The translations under genes and the position numbers were made by a program. This document shows positions 50,987-62,524 of a stretch of DNA of 64,000 nucleotides, one piece after another. How positions within the stretch are numbered: position 1 is the first letter of the stretch; every line of letters starts with the position of its first letter. The notes under the pieces are model-generated. The model was not told the DNA's origin and made no database searches. It saw only the letters and a list, made by a program, of their open reading frames with translations. The stretch is from Prorocentrum cordatum (Eukaryota > Sar > Dinophyceae > Prorocentrales > Prorocentraceae), in contig CAUYUJ010000359.1 in NCBI GenBank assembly GCA_963575745.1, forward strand, positions 364,370 through 428,369, given 5' to 3'.

Positions 50987-52063
50987 ATGGCACGGGAAGT
51001 GCTGCGGGGAGCTGCGGGCGCGCGGGCTTCTGCAGACAGATTGGTGTACAAGTTAAAGGATGAGCTTGGTTCAGCGAGGAGAGAGATCGCCAGGCTGCAG
51101 GACCTGCTGCATCGCAATTCCGCCAGCGACCCACACGAAGAGGAGCTGCTCCGCCGCTGGGGAGGTATCAAGCCCGTCTTGCGGGCCCAGCTCCGTGCCC
51201 GCGACGGTGTCGAGACATCCCTGTCGGACGCCGACATCCTGCGCCGCAACATTTCTGAACATGCTGCCGCTGCGCCGAACCCTGCGGCCCGCTGCGAGGA
51301 GCTCAGACGCGACCAGAAGGCGGAGCGCCTGGCCCCGCCACGGGCCTTGGTTGGGTGCACAATTTCGGTGAAGGAGCTGCGTGCCGACGCCGATGCCTTC
51401 ATTCCCTCTTGCGGAGTGTGGGAGGCGCTGGACTGCAAGGAGCCCTTCCCGCCGCAGGGCGAGCTGGATGAGAGACAATGGGGCATGCGCTGCACCTGCG
51501 GTGCCGTGGCGTTCTCTGGCGAGCTGTTCGCCTGCCGAGGACAAGGCCGCAGGGAGACGGAGCCCCGTCATCCAGATATTGTTGCAGCTGAAAGGGCCAT
51601 GAAGGTCGCGGCGCTCGAGCGGATCGACTACGAGCAGTGGGTCAACGCGCCCGCGCGGGCGCTCGGCAGCAGGCACCTCCAGGCGCGGCCGTTCGTGCGC
51701 AAGGTGGAGCGGCTAGCCCAGGCGGGCCGCGCGGGCGCCTCCGTGCCCGACACCTTTTTCGTGGAGCAGCAGGTCGTGAGGAACGACCCCGAGGCCGAGG
51801 AGGAGCTCGACGATGCGTCACTCGTGCGGGCCCTCGGCGAATCGATGCGCGCGCTGGACAGCGTGCTGCGGCACTACCAGTTTGGGCGTGAGGCGGGCAG
51901 GCCGCGGGCCCAGAGATGGGAGCCCATTCCTGGGGCGCCTCCGCCCCCGACCCCAACGACTGCAAGCAGCAGTGAGTGCTGCTGCGGGCCCCGCGCGGCC
52001 GCGTGCTGCGCCTGGGGGGGCTTTTCGGTTTCCCCTCCCTTGGGGCGGCGCGGCCGACCCTGA
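50987..52063 (+). CDS. Processed retrogene, protein of unknown function
   Basis: 359 codons, ATG in good context (GGACAATGG), 73 bp after the spliced leader, intronless. Residues 14-43 form a likely coiled coil (LVYKLKDELGSARREIARL). Residues about 120-190 are Cys-rich (SCGVWEALDCKE, MRCTCGAVAF, FACRGQG), possibly zinc binding. An acidic helix (NDPEAEEELDDASL) and a Pro/Thr tail follow. I recognise no family. The frame is open for over 1 kb with even amino-acid use, so it may be recent or still expressed; a promoter would have to come from the new site. Upstream open frame through the TCC tract is not counted. Confidence 0.65.
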   Translation: MAREVLRGAAGARASADRLVYKLKDELGSARREIARLQDLLHRNSASDPHEEELLRRWGGIKPVLRAQLRARDGVETSLSDADILRRNISEHAAAAPNPAARCEELRRDQKAERLAPPRALVGCTISVKELRADADAFIPSCGVWEALDCKEPFPPQGELDERQWGMRCTCGAVAFSGELFACRGQGRRETEPRHPDIVAAERAMKVAALERIDYEQWVNAPARALGSRHLQARPFVRKVERLAQAGRAGASVPDTFFVEQQVVRNDPEAEEELDDASLVRALGESMRALDSVLRHYQFGREAGRPRAQRWEPIPGAPPPPTPTTASSSECCCGPRAAACCAWGGFSVSPPLGRRGRP

Positions 52064-52360
52064 GGGGGCCTGGGGGGGGCTCGGTTCTGCCCCCCCTGGG
52101 GTGCCTTGGCCTCTGGGGGCCAGGCACGGTTGAAACCCCTGGACCCGCCGACGGGAGCTGCGGGCGTCCCTGCAGCGTCCCCCTGCTGCAGGGCCCGTCG
52201 GCGGGCGCTCGCGAAGGCGCGGTTTGGCCGCGCGTCGGATTCCAGGCGAGCCGCCGAGGGCGGCGACCGCTGTGCGCGAGGCACGGCGTGCGCGGCGCGC
52301 GGCGCCGCGGGCGGGGCGCGTCGGCCCGACTGACGCGTTCCCTAGTGCCCTCACCCTCAC
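52064..52360 (+). other. Probable retrogene 3' UTR
   Basis: GC-rich sequence between the stop codon and the next TCC tract, with a CGACGGGAGC..GCAGGGCCCGTCG hairpin near 52150-52200. No poly(A) tail was found, so the 3' end of the retrocopy is undefined. Confidence 0.4.
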
Positions 52361-52640
52361 CCTCCTCCTCCTCTTCCTTTTCCTCCTCCTCCTCCTCCTC
52401 CTCTTCCTTATCCTCCTCCTCCTCCTCCTCCTTCTCCTCCTCCTCTTCCTTTTCTTCCTCCTCCTCCTCTTCCTTTTCCTCCTCCTTCTCCTCCTCTTCC
52501 TTTTCCTCCTCCTCCTCCTCCTCCTCCTCCTCCTCTACCTCCTCGTCCTCGTCCTCCTCCTCCTCTTTCTCCTCCTCCTCTTCCTCCTCCTCCTCCTTCT
52601 CCTCCACTTCCTTTTCCTCCTCCTCCTCCTCCTGCTCCTT
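52361..52640 (+). repeat. (TCC)n tract downstream of the retrogene
   Basis: Long TCC tract with TTCC and CGT interruptions, same polarity as the upstream tract, followed by CACCAT repeats to about 52685. Confidence 0.9.
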
Positions 52641-52819
52641 CCAAGCCCACATCACCATCACCACCACCATCACCATCACCCTCACAATCGTTCGTCATTC
52701 GTCGTAGTGACTATCCCGCTCGTCGACGGTTGGTCGTCCGTTGTCGTCATCGTCCATTCCCACACGCATCAGGAGCGCCCCGGATCGGCGGCACTGGCTG
52801 GAGGCCACTACAATACGAT

Positions 52820-53320
52820 GATAAATTCGCACCCCCGAGGCCATAAACCCTTGTAAATTACACAGTAGTCGCGTCCCCGAGGCCATATACCCTCGTGAAT
52901 TACACAATATTCGCGTCACCGAAACTATAAACCCTTGCAACATACGCTATGTTCGTGTCCCCGAAGCTAAAACCTTAGTAAATTACGCAATGCTTGTGTC
53001 CCCAAGGCCACAAACCCGAGCAAATCACGCAATAGTCGCGCCCCCGAAACCATAAACCCTTGTAAATTGAAATATCCGCGTCTCCGAAACCATAAACCTG
53101 CGTAAATGATGCAAAATGTGCGACCCCGAGGCCATACACCCTCGTAACTTATGCAATCATCGCGCGTCCGAAGCCATACACCCTCGTGAATTACACGTAT
53201 TCGCGTCTCCGAAGCCATACACCTGCGTAAATTACGCTATATTTGCGAGCCCGAAGCCATACACCCTCGTACATTACGCGTATTCGCGTATCCGGAGCCA
53301 TAAGCCATCGAAATACAACA
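52820..53320 (+). repeat. 42-bp satellite, about 12 units
   Basis: Units of 40-42 bp carrying CCCCGAGGCCATAAACCC (or GAAGCCATACACCC), then TCGTAAATTACGC and a variable RTATTCGCGT segment. The word spacing is 42, 42, 42, 41, 42, 40, 42, 42, 41, 42 and 41 bp. Divergence between units is high; not in frame throughout. Confidence 0.9.
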
Positions 53321-54002
53321 CCGAATTCAACAATATCATCAGAATCTCAATTTGTCTTGCCGATTACTCATCGTTTTCGCGTGAAGTCCCGACGCTGCTT
53401 CATGGCGGCGCCAAGGCCTCATGATTTCGCTCCTGCATTGCCCATTCTCCGAGAGAGGGGGCCGGCGGCAGGGGGCGAAGCCCTTACGGATATCCCAGAA
53501 ATTGCATTCGAATCTTGCCCAGGACCTGGGAAATCGATGAAGGGGGGGGGGGCGAAAGCAAATCCGCTGAAAATAAATCCCTGGAACCCTCCCGTGGTCG
53601 AATTTTTTTTTTTTTTGGAACCGCGTCCAGCCGTCCTTGGCGACGAGTGTGCCACTTTATCCACCCTCTCTGGCCGAAACCAATTCTGGGCCACCTCATG
53701 CCCTCAGCCGGCTCCAACCCGAGAGCTCTCTTCCCTCAACAGCAAGCGCTGTCCAACATCGACAGTGGCCGCTGTTGGGTGAGAGATGTTTTGTCACCAG
53801 TGGATCACGTCTACAGCGACGCAAATAGCGAGTCCTGAAGTAGTCAAGAACTGCTGTCTGTCTTCGTCACCTTCTTTCAGTACCCATCGGCGACCTCGAA
53901 GGGCGTGCTTTGCAACCCCTCATCAAACCTTTGGCGCAACGTGGTGACCCTCTCAGCTGAGGGGCAGCGACGCCGGGGGACTGGCTCAGGGGGGGGAAGC
54001 AT
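53321..54002. other. Unique stretch with a T14 run
   Basis: A T14 run (53603-53616) could be the poly(A) tail of a minus-strand retrocopy, but no retroelement or gene sequence was recognised beside it. Confidence 0.35.
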
Positions 54003-54130
54003 CGACCTGGAGTCGGCGATACATCGCGGACAGGTCGGCGATAGGCCCCCGATGGCGAAGCGAATCCGCACGTTCGTGGTGAAGCTATCCGGCCCCCGTC
54101 GGCGATGAATGGGGGTGACTGGGGTCGATG
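54003..54130 (+). repeat. GGCGAT dispersed element, copy 3
   Basis: Shares GTCGGCGAT words, GGCGATGAATGGGGG and GTCGATGCGTCCC with copies at 19017 and 13480. Confidence 0.5.
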
Positions 54131-54464
54131 CGTCCCTCACGTGGCCTTTTCCCCCGATCGTTGCCCCTCATGAGCCCCAACGGCGCCGATCGCGAATCAC
54201 ACTCTGGCGTAACCGCCCCCCTTGCAATCGTCGAGCCCACGCTCGTGCCGGGCACTGCCAGGGCGAGGGAGGCCCAAGGGCCCTCTCTCCGCAGCCCTCC
54301 CTCCGGCGCCCAGGCCAGGGTTGCCCTTGACCAGCGGGATCTGCATGCCGGCCAGGTGCACAACGGCCGTCGGGCTCGCGGCGAGCACGAGGTCCCTCAC
54401 CTGCCAGCACGAGGGGCTACGTCAGGGCGGGGCCAGCTCAGAGGGGGGCGAGGGGGAACGTCCA

Positions 54465-54590
54465 GCCGGAATCGGCGATGCATCGCCGCTAGATCGGCGA
54501 GAGGCTCCCGACGGCGAAGCCGCACGTGCCTGGACAGGCTGGGCCTATCAGGCCCCTTTCGGCGATCAGTGCCCGAGCCTATTCCCCCCA
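54465..54590 (+). repeat. GGCGAT dispersed element, copy 4
   Basis: AATCGGCGATGCATCGCCG on the left and TTTCGGCGATCAGTGCCCG on the right; same order as the other copies. Confidence 0.5.
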
Positions 54591-54794
54591 CAATTTGCCC
54601 CCGACAACACGAGGAGGAAAGTCGTCGTCTTCGTCAGCACAGCAGGGGGGTCCCTAGAACCCCTCGCGTCTTCAAGCAACGATGCGACGGCCGAAACTTT
54701 GAAACTTTCGGCCTCTGGGGGACCTCGCCGGGTTCCGGGGCCGTCGCGAAACGACTCGGGATGAAAAGCCGGTGCCGGGGAATGAGTCAAGACC

Positions 54795-54928
54795 TCGTCG
54801 TTGTCGTCGTCGTCGTCGTCGGCGTCGTCGTCGGCGTCGGCGTCGGCGTTGTCGGCGTCGGCGTCGGTGTCGGAGTCAGCGTCGGCGCCGGCGTCGGCGT
54901 CAGCGTCGTTGTCGTCGTCGCCGCTGTC
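54795..54928. repeat. (GTC)n / GTCGGC microsatellite
   Basis: GTC repeats grading into GTCGGC hexamers. Confidence 0.9.
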
Positions 54929-55042
54929 TCTCATTCCTCTAACCCCATCCCCACCTCCATCGGGCATGCCGTGGGGCGCTCACGCCCACAGCTTTCAGCT
55001 CCTCCCCATCCTTCCCCTCCTCGTCCTCCCCCCTGACTCCCC

Positions 55043-55205
55043 CTCTCCTCCTGAATCCTCCTGCCTCCTCCTCCTCCTCCTCCTGATCCTCCTCCTCCGC
55101 CTCCCCCTTCATCCTCCTTCTCCTCCTCCTCCTCTTCCTCCTCCTCGTTCTCGTCCTCCTTCTCATCCTCCTCTTCTTCCTCCTCCTCCTCCTTCCTCCT
55201 CCTCA
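55043..55205. repeat. (TCC)n microsatellite
   Basis: TCC tract with CGT/TTC interruptions; no retroelement end recognised beside it. Confidence 0.85.
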
Positions 55206-55502
55206 CCCCCTCGGGGAGCGGGCGCGGAGGCTGAGCAGTAGGGCGAGCTGCCCGAGGGCCTGCCCCCAAGGGAGGAACGGGGGGGAGGAGCGATAGAGCC
55301 TATCTTCTTGTTATTCGGGGAGGGGGAGGGGGGGGGAATTCCCCCCCCCGATCACATCACGGCGCGGGGCCGCCGGAAATCTTGGAAACTCCTCGAAGAC
55401 TCCGCGGGACATCCTTGCACCTGTGGGCAACATAGCGTGACGTGATCCGGGAGGAAGGGGGGAAGGGAGAGGGTCGATCACGGCCGTTATCGCGAATAAC
55501 CC

Positions 55503-56025
55503 TTGAAGACATGCTCGAACAGGGGATATGCCGACCCCTATCCTAGGCCTCCCCTCCTCCTCCTCCTCCTCCTCCTCCTGATCCTCCTGATCCTCCTCCT
55601 CCTCCTCCTCCTCCTCCTCCTCCTCCTCTCCTCCCCCTCCCCCTCCTCCGCCTCCTCCTCCTCCTCCTCCTCCTCCTCCTCCTCGTCCTCCTTCTCATCC
55701 TTGGAAAAACGGTCGCTATCACGCACACCTTGAAAACATGCCCTAAAAGGGGGTATGCCGACCCCTTGAAGCTTGGCGCCGCAAGGGCGACTTCTCCCCC
55801 CCGTTCCGCTGCCGGTCGCCGCGCCTCTGCGTCCCCACCTGCCGGGATGTCTGGGCCGGTCACCTGCCGACGCCGTATGCGTCTCAAGGAGGGACATTTT
55901 GTCCCTGGCACGTGCATACGCCACTGCGGCCAATTTACATCGTACCGCGCCCCGGACGTTGTGCCCGCTCCTTGTCCCTCGCCTTGGAGCCGCGAACCAA
56001 AAAGGGTATGCCGACCCCTGCCCCA
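55503..56025 (+). repeat. GGTATGCCGACCCCT repeats around a TCC tract
   Basis: CTTGAARACATGC plus (A)GGGGNTATGCCGACCCCT occurs at 55503 and 55731 (about 228 bp apart), and the last part again at about 56005. The first interval contains the TCC tract at 55553-55697. Confidence 0.75.
55553..55697. repeat. (TCC)n microsatellite
   Basis: TCC tract with two GATCC interruptions. Confidence 0.85.
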
Positions 56026-58610
56026 GGCTTTGGGAGGCCTTCGACTGGGCCAGTCATTCTGGGCTCAAGCCTGGGATATACGGCGGGGGGGGGGGCGTCC
56101 CATCTTCGACAGGGGTGCGTTCGAACGGCACCCCGGGGCGTATCCCAGGGCATCCAACCATTTCTAGAGGCCAGAACTTTTCGGGCGGAAGTCAGGGGTT
56201 TGGGGAGAAGCATCGCATGCGAGGCGAAGCGCGAGGGTGCGGAGGACGGATGAGTGGTGAGGAGAGGGAGGAGGGATCAGAGATGTTCTGTAAAAAGACG
56301 ATAGCTGTGGCCTGAGTATGTTCTTAGGGTGGAGGGCTCAGGGTGAAATCCATATGGGCTTCAGCACCTCGAACATCATTCCGTCTTGTGATTCACCTTT
56401 TGCAGATTCAGGCCTCGAAAATCCATCGAAATGGCACTTCAGATGTCACCCTTTGCCCTCCACCCAAAGAAAATGCTCGGGTAACTCCGTGTTCAAAACA
56501 AACAATCTCGTTCCGTTCTGGGCGCCGCTCGCGCTGTGTTCTCAAGTCTGGGATCGGCCCGCGGCCCACCTGCACGTTTCCTTCCAGTGCCTAAAACGTT
56601 TCGGATACGTTTGAAGCCTCCCACTGCCACCTGCCTGACGTCTACATCCCATGGGGTCGTGTTTAGACTGTTTGCGCCAACTCACAACGAAACATAGACA
56701 TGGGCAAATCACGCCCCTAGAGTTGTAAGAAAAACCTGCGGAGAGGGAGTAGGGATGATAGAAAGGGGGGGTGAGGACGGGGGAAGAGGAGAGAGGTATG
56801 ACTGCGTACAGTGGAGTCTCATTGGAGAGGACGCGCGAGTGCACAATACCCTTCAGAGGGCCATCTTGCCACAGGAATGCGAAGGGCACGGGGCGCGAAA
56901 CACTGCTCACAAAGGTACCTTCGAGGGTCGACCTGCTAATCAAACTCGACTGTAAAAGGCGGAGGGAAGAGGGAACAGGAGTGGGAACGAGAAAAGGAAA
57001 GGGGGGACGTGAGGAATGCAACGGCGGGGGAGAAGACCGGATGACCCTGGTCTATCCTCGATACGTTGGCTACGCAACAGCGAGGGGGGCGAGCCATCGA
57101 TTGCACAAATCAGGCCATCACCCATCCTCACTCTTAGCACTTCGCGGTCCGCGAACACCGCCCTCCGATACGTTTCGATTTTTCCCAGTCCTGTCCCCAC
57201 GACCTCTCGATCACCCTCCTGGGGCTCTTTTTGATCTCAGCTACTTCTTTGATTATGTTCCCAAGGTTCGGCAACTCCCCAAGGCAACACAGCGGGACGA
57301 AAACGGCTGTTTCGTTTTTCTTACATCGCGTTCGTAGAAGCAGGGATCAAGGATAACCGCAAACTTTCGGAGTTCCATGCGGGCTGTTGGATCGGTGCTG
57401 ACATCCTTCCCCTGGCGCGCGGAGGCGGCGCAAAGGGGGGTTCTCGATCCAATACACCCGCGCAAAGCTCCGAAACTTCAAGTCTGTAATCATGCCTCGG
57501 ACGGGGCTAGGACGAGGAAAAGTCCGTCCCAGAAGGTTCCGGGACGCTCCGAGAAGGCCGCGGCGCCCGCGACGTCCTCCAGAGCCGCCGAGATCTCAGA
57601 GATTCTCGATCTATCCCCATCCGATTCCATCCTCGCCTTGGTCTCGTCTTGCGCTTCCTGTCGGGCGTTGGCAGAACTGGGTTTAGTGGAACCTGGTTTA
57701 GTGATTTGTACCGGGGGCGCCCCCCGTCCCATGTCCTCAAATTAACCGGAACTGCCGTCACCCGAAAAACACCTGTTACGGCAAACCTGGTTTAATGAAG
57801 CTGGCCAATTGAAGGGCCCCAGGGCCCTACCAGTAACCGGGTCCCCTTACCCGGGGTCCTGGCTATACCCGATCCTGGGCCAAGCGGTTGGCTGGTGCTC
57901 CCTGGGCCCCACAAGCCGATGAGGCGAGCGGCGGGCCGTACGCGCCTGCCGCCGTCGGGCCCTCCTCCGGCCGCCACCGTCGGCGCCGGTGCCGACGCCG
58001 GCGGCGGGACTTGCGGGCCGACGCGTCAGCGTCGCCGATGCCGGCCAGCGTCGGCGGCGTTCGATGCTTGGCGGCACCGTCGTCGTCCCTGGCACGGGTG
58101 CGAGGCAGAGCCAGGGCGCAGACGAAAATCGTACCGGGACGCCTCGGGGAGATCTGTGGATTCTGGCGGTTCTGGATGATGCCTCTTGGGCGCGAATTCG
58201 CTGGGGTGCGATAGATGCGGGGAAGAGGAAAGCGGCCTTTTTCGGGCCCTCAAGGCGCCCGACAGGGCCTAGGGGCCTCAAGGGCCCACCCTGGAGCCGA
58301 AAAAACGTCCGGATGAAACCTTCAAGGGCCCCCCCCAAATGCCGCGCTCTTCGAGCATCGGGCGCCGCGGCCGTTCCGGAGCGCCACGGGGCGCTCCGAG
58401 AGCGTTGCGCGAGGCTCTGGCGCGACTCGTGTCACCCCGATCTTTTTGGCCCGCCGGGAAGCAGACCCGGGGGCCCCGCCGTGCCCGACCACGGCGGCTC
58501 TTGGCCCGCCCGACATCCACACCCCCGGCGTCGTGATCTTTCCTCGGCGTGAAAGCCCTGCACGCTCGACCCATCTTCATCCTCAATGGTTTTTGTTGTC
58601 CAACCTTCCT
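56026..58610. other. Unique 2.6-kb stretch without a supported gene
   Basis: Less GC-rich than its surroundings between about 56300 and 57300. ORFs are short and lack recognisable domains. No tRNA or rRNA was seen. Introns could hide a gene; nothing here supports one. Confidence 0.4.
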
Positions 58611-58611
58611 G

Positions 58612-59405
58612 TGTTGGGTTCTCGTTTTGAATCGAACTCAGCGGTCGCACGCCGTCCCGTTTTGTTTCCCCGTCCCTCCTGCCTCTCACCTCGCTCCTCC
58701 GTGCGTGCCAGCTTGCCTCTTCCTACCTGTCCATGTTTGGGGGCTGGCGATTTGCGAAAATGTCGCCACTTTCGAAAGTTGCTGGGGTGTCCACCCGAAT
58801 GACGTTTGACGTGGACTGGAGTTCGACTTCGCCATCTTTGGGGGGCTGCGATCTGCGAAATTGCCTCCATTTTCGAGGGTTGCTGGGAAGACCGGCGGAG
58901 TGACGTCTCACGCGGGCTCAAATAAGACTTCGCCATCCCTTGTGGGCTGCGATCAGCGAAACGATCGCCGCTTTCGAATGCTGCTGGGGGGTCCAGCGGG
59001 GTGGCGCCTTACGTGGACTTAAGTTCGACCTCGCCATCCTTGGGGGAAGGCGAGATCCGGAACTGTCGCCACTTTCGAAAGCTGCTGGCGGAGTGACGTC
59101 TTACGCCGACTCTAATGACGCTTCGTCATCTTTGGGGGGCTGCGATCTGCGACATTGTCGTCACGTTGGAGGGCTCCTGGGCGGTCCAGCGGAGTGACGT
59201 CTCACGCGGATTAAAATTCGACCTCGCCGTCTCTGGGGGGCTGCGATTTGCGAAGCCGTCCCCACTTTCGAAGGCTGCTGGGGCCCCGCGGAACGCGGAT
59301 CACGGGCGGACCTCGGCCCCATGGAGGGCTGCGATCCGCGACGCTGTCGCCAATTTCGAAGGCTGTTGGGGGGTGCAGCGAAGTGACGTCTCACGCGGAC
59401 CGCCA
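58612..59405 (+). repeat. 101-bp tandem array with leader, 7 units
   Basis: Units starting near 58738, 58839, 58940, 59042, 59133, 59234 and 59323 carry GGGGGGCTGCGATCTGCGA, CGCCACTTTCGAAAGCTGCT, GAGTGACGTCTCACGCGG and CGACCTCGCCATC. A leader (GTTCTCGTTTTGAATCGAAC...) precedes them and is related to the leader of the 21960 array. Confidence 0.9.
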
Positions 59406-60089
59406 ACCTTGACCACTTCTCCCAGCCTGGACAACATCCTGACGGTACGCGATCCCGGGCTGGATTTCCTTGCCTGCGGGCCGCCCGCAGACCTCGTGGC
59501 GCGCCTTCGAACGTTTCGCTCCCGCACTGGGAAATGCAGGAAGGAAACAGAGAAACTACCGGGCGAGCTGGGCCTCGTTCGCTCCTTGCACTCGCCATAA
59601 GCAGGTTTGATCTTCTGGAGCGCCGCGACGATACAGCGCAGGCAGCGCTGCACCTTCAGCATACGACCGACACAAGCAGCACTCTCCTCTCCTCCCGTCG
59701 TTTTCGTCGTCGTCCACCTCCCCCCGTCAACTTCTCTCTGCTGCTGCCGCGTAGATTGTTCGGCCCCCTTCTCGCGTCCTTCTCCTGCTCTTCGTTCCAG
59801 CCCCCATGTCCTCGTCGAGCCTGGGCTCTCGCCCCTCGTCCTTCTATTGCTGTCCTGTGATTCATGCCACGCGCGCGCGTATCCCACGTAGCCTGCACAC
59901 CACAAAACGGCGCTTGCACTGCCATCGTCCTGGCAAGTTCGGGCCAACTCCTCTTACCACGTGAGGCAAATGGGTTGGGTACGTCACAGGATAATGTTTT
60001 GACGGCCCTGAAGACGGGCAAGGCCCCCCCCCAGCGGCCCAAAAATCCCCCAAACACGCTCCGTCCTGATTTGTCCTGGCCCGAGGGTC
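59406..60089. other. Unique noncoding stretch
   Basis: Short ORFs only, no domain or repeat family recognised. Confidence 0.4.
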
Positions 60090-60290
60090 GGCGGCGAGCG
60101 CGGCGGGAAGCGAGAAGGAGAAGGCCTCCTCATTAGGCGGCGGGCCTTCCCAGAAGCGCTCCTCGCGCCTTCTGCGGGGGCTCTCGGCGTCTTCGGGGAA
60201 GGCCCTCAGCAAACTTCTCAGAGGGCCGGCGGACTTCCGAGCCTCCTGGGGAGGCCTCCTGCTTCTCGCTTCCCCCCCTCGCTTTCTGTG
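60090..60290. mobile_element. MITE family A, copy M5
   Basis: Left end GGCGGCGAGCGCGGCGGGAA and right end GCTTCTCGCTTCCCCCCCTC are family A, but the last bases (GCTTTCTG) have decayed and no target duplication is visible. Confidence 0.75.
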
Positions 60291-60339
60291 GGAACTCATG
60301 GGAGCCTCGCGTAACATCTCGTCGGCTCTTGCGAAGCGA

Positions 60340-60445
60340 AGCCAATCGACGCTCAATCAGCGCTTATCGACGCTAAGTCGACGCTAGCCGACGCTAAATC
60401 GGCGCTGTCTCATCGACTCTAGACGCTCATCGACGCCAGTCGGCG
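60340..60445 (+). repeat. Degenerate TCGACGCTAA repeat
   Basis: About ten loose copies of a 10-12-bp word (TCGACGCTAAG, TCGGCGCT). Confidence 0.7.
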
Positions 60446-61311
60446 CTAAAGACGGACTTGAGAGGGCACAGAAGGCTCCCATGACTTGCTGCCGAACTCG
60501 CTCGCTGTCGAGTCTTCGGGGGCGCGCATATATGGATTAGCGATCCATGGATCTCGCGCGCGGTCGCCAAATCCACGCATCGGGGGAGGTGCCCTGCCCG
60601 AAATGCGGCCGGTGCCGCCTCGCTCGGCGACGCGGAACTCCACGATTCCCCATGGAAACGGGACCCGTCGCTGATCCACGCCCCCTCGATCCATGTGTTG
60701 CGATACCCTGAGCACCAGGCTCCCACGACTTGCTGCCTAACTCGCTCGCCGCCGAGCCTGGGGAGCAGGCCCAGGGGCCCCGCCGTGCCCGACCCGCGTC
60801 GCCGCCGCGGCGTCTGTGATGTCGGCGTGCACGCAGCGCACGCGGGAGCGCTCCTGCGGGCGCCCCGGGCCCCTGCCCCCCCCCGTCGTCCCCTCACGCC
60901 CAGTCCTCGCCGCCGTCCCTCCCTCCACGGTCCCCCTCCCTCCGCCCCCTCCGCCCCCTCCCTACCTCCACTGCCCCCTCCCTTCCTTTCATTCCTCCCT
61001 TCCTTTCCTTCCTCCCCTCTTGCCCTCCCCCTCGACTTCCCCTCCCTGCCTCCATGCCGCCTCTTTTGTCTCATCCTTCATTTCCCTTCCCCCTCCTCGG
61101 CATCCTCCTTGAGCGGACGGAGGGAGACGCGGCACCCGTCCTCAGACGCCTCCCCCCCCGTCCTTGATTGTGAGGGGGGGCGCGTCCCTCCTCCTCTTCC
61201 CTCCTCCTCTTGCTGGAGTGGGAGCGGTAGGGATCCCCTTCCCCTTCCTCTCTTTTCACCCTCCCACCCTCGTCACTGCTCTCCCCTTCCGTCCGCCTCC
61301 TACCTCTCCTA
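60446..61311. other. Stretch with a 45-bp direct repeat
   Basis: AGGCTCCCACGACTTGCTGC..AACTCGCTCGC occurs at about 60473 and 60718. The rest is C/T-rich unique DNA without a gene. Confidence 0.5.
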
Positions 61312-61340
61312 CCTCCTCCTCCTCCTCCTCCTCCTCCTCC
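61312..61340. repeat. (TCC)n microsatellite
   Basis: Short TCC tract. Confidence 0.85.
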
Positions 61341-62524
61341 TTCAAACCTCCAGATGTTGGCCATGGTGTCCATCCGACGCAGCCGTCCCCCAGGGGCAAT
61401 TGCCCCGGGGAAATGATAATATCAAGCTCGGATAGCTGTAGAGAAACAACGAGCGAGCGACGGATCCCCGCCCAAGAGTAAACATAGCTGTCCCCCCACA
61501 CCGTGGGGGAGGGGGGGGGGGCAAGCCAGGTGCGCTCGCATCATGTCTGACGTCTCCTACCCCTCCCTCCCATCCCTTACCATGGCGTAGTTATCCTCTC
61601 ACTTCGCAATGTCGGGTGCAGAGCAGGGCAATGATCGCGAACAGAAGGGGGAGGAGGGGCATGGAGGGGGGAGGAATAACGGCAGGCGGCAGTTGAGGCG
61701 CAAACGGGGAGGCGGAGTGGTTGCGGTGAGGACTTGCGCGTGCGGGGCTGGCCTGGGCGCGGCCGCGCTCGCCCGTGGGGGGAGGCTGAAAGGCCTGTCC
61801 TCGCCACCGCTCGGACGTCCATCCCCCGTGTATGCTTCGACGGCGTGCGTGTACTTCGTCGCAAGATGGCCCAGGATGCGCCTCGATGGTCCTCGTCGAC
61901 GGACAAATTCACACGTCCGAGCGATGCCAAGACAAATCTCCGGACGCCCACCACGCATCCCCGTGGCGCGCTCCCCCTGGCGCGAGTGGAAAGGTCGCCC
62001 GCAGGCGCCCGCAGCCGATGCGCGGTGTGCCCCCTGTGGCCTCGACTTAACCGCCCCCGAACGCAGCACGCAGCCTGTAGTGCGTTGACACGGGGCTCAG
62101 CGCGTAGATTGAAGACGTGCCCATAGTAGGTAGAAACATGAAGTAGGCAGGCGCTGAACATGGGTCCGGTTTCCGCCCGCCCTCTGAAGCGAACGGAAAG
62201 GCGTCGAAAATAGATTGGGTTTCCGCCCGCCCCCGAAAGAGAACGGAAAAGGTGAAGCCACGCGATCCTTGAAGTAGGACGGCGCCTACTGCACATTGGA
62301 ACCTGGGGATCCAACAATACCCACTTTCAACGAGCGATGGGTAGGTCTTGCGCAGTCCGTCCATCGGTCTAGTCTCCCCCTGCCCATGGGACCCCCCCCC
62401 CGGCCAGCCCGCGCTCCCACGACAGGGCGCGGGGGCCCTCGCCCGCCGCGAGTCGGGCGCAGGGAGGCCCCGGGCGTGGCAGGGGTGGCGACCGGCAGCC
62501 TGGGGGGGGTGTCCCACCAGGCGC
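61341..62524. other. Unique stretch with one duplicated motif
   Basis: GGTTTCCGCCCGCCC..GAA.GAGAACGGAAA occurs twice (about 62169 and 62220); a related motif is near 12680. No gene was seen. Confidence 0.4.

Noticed and set aside
53603-53616. T14 run as a poly(A) tail of a minus-strand retrocopy
   Set aside because: No coding or element sequence was recognised on its upstream (right) side and no flanking duplication was seen.
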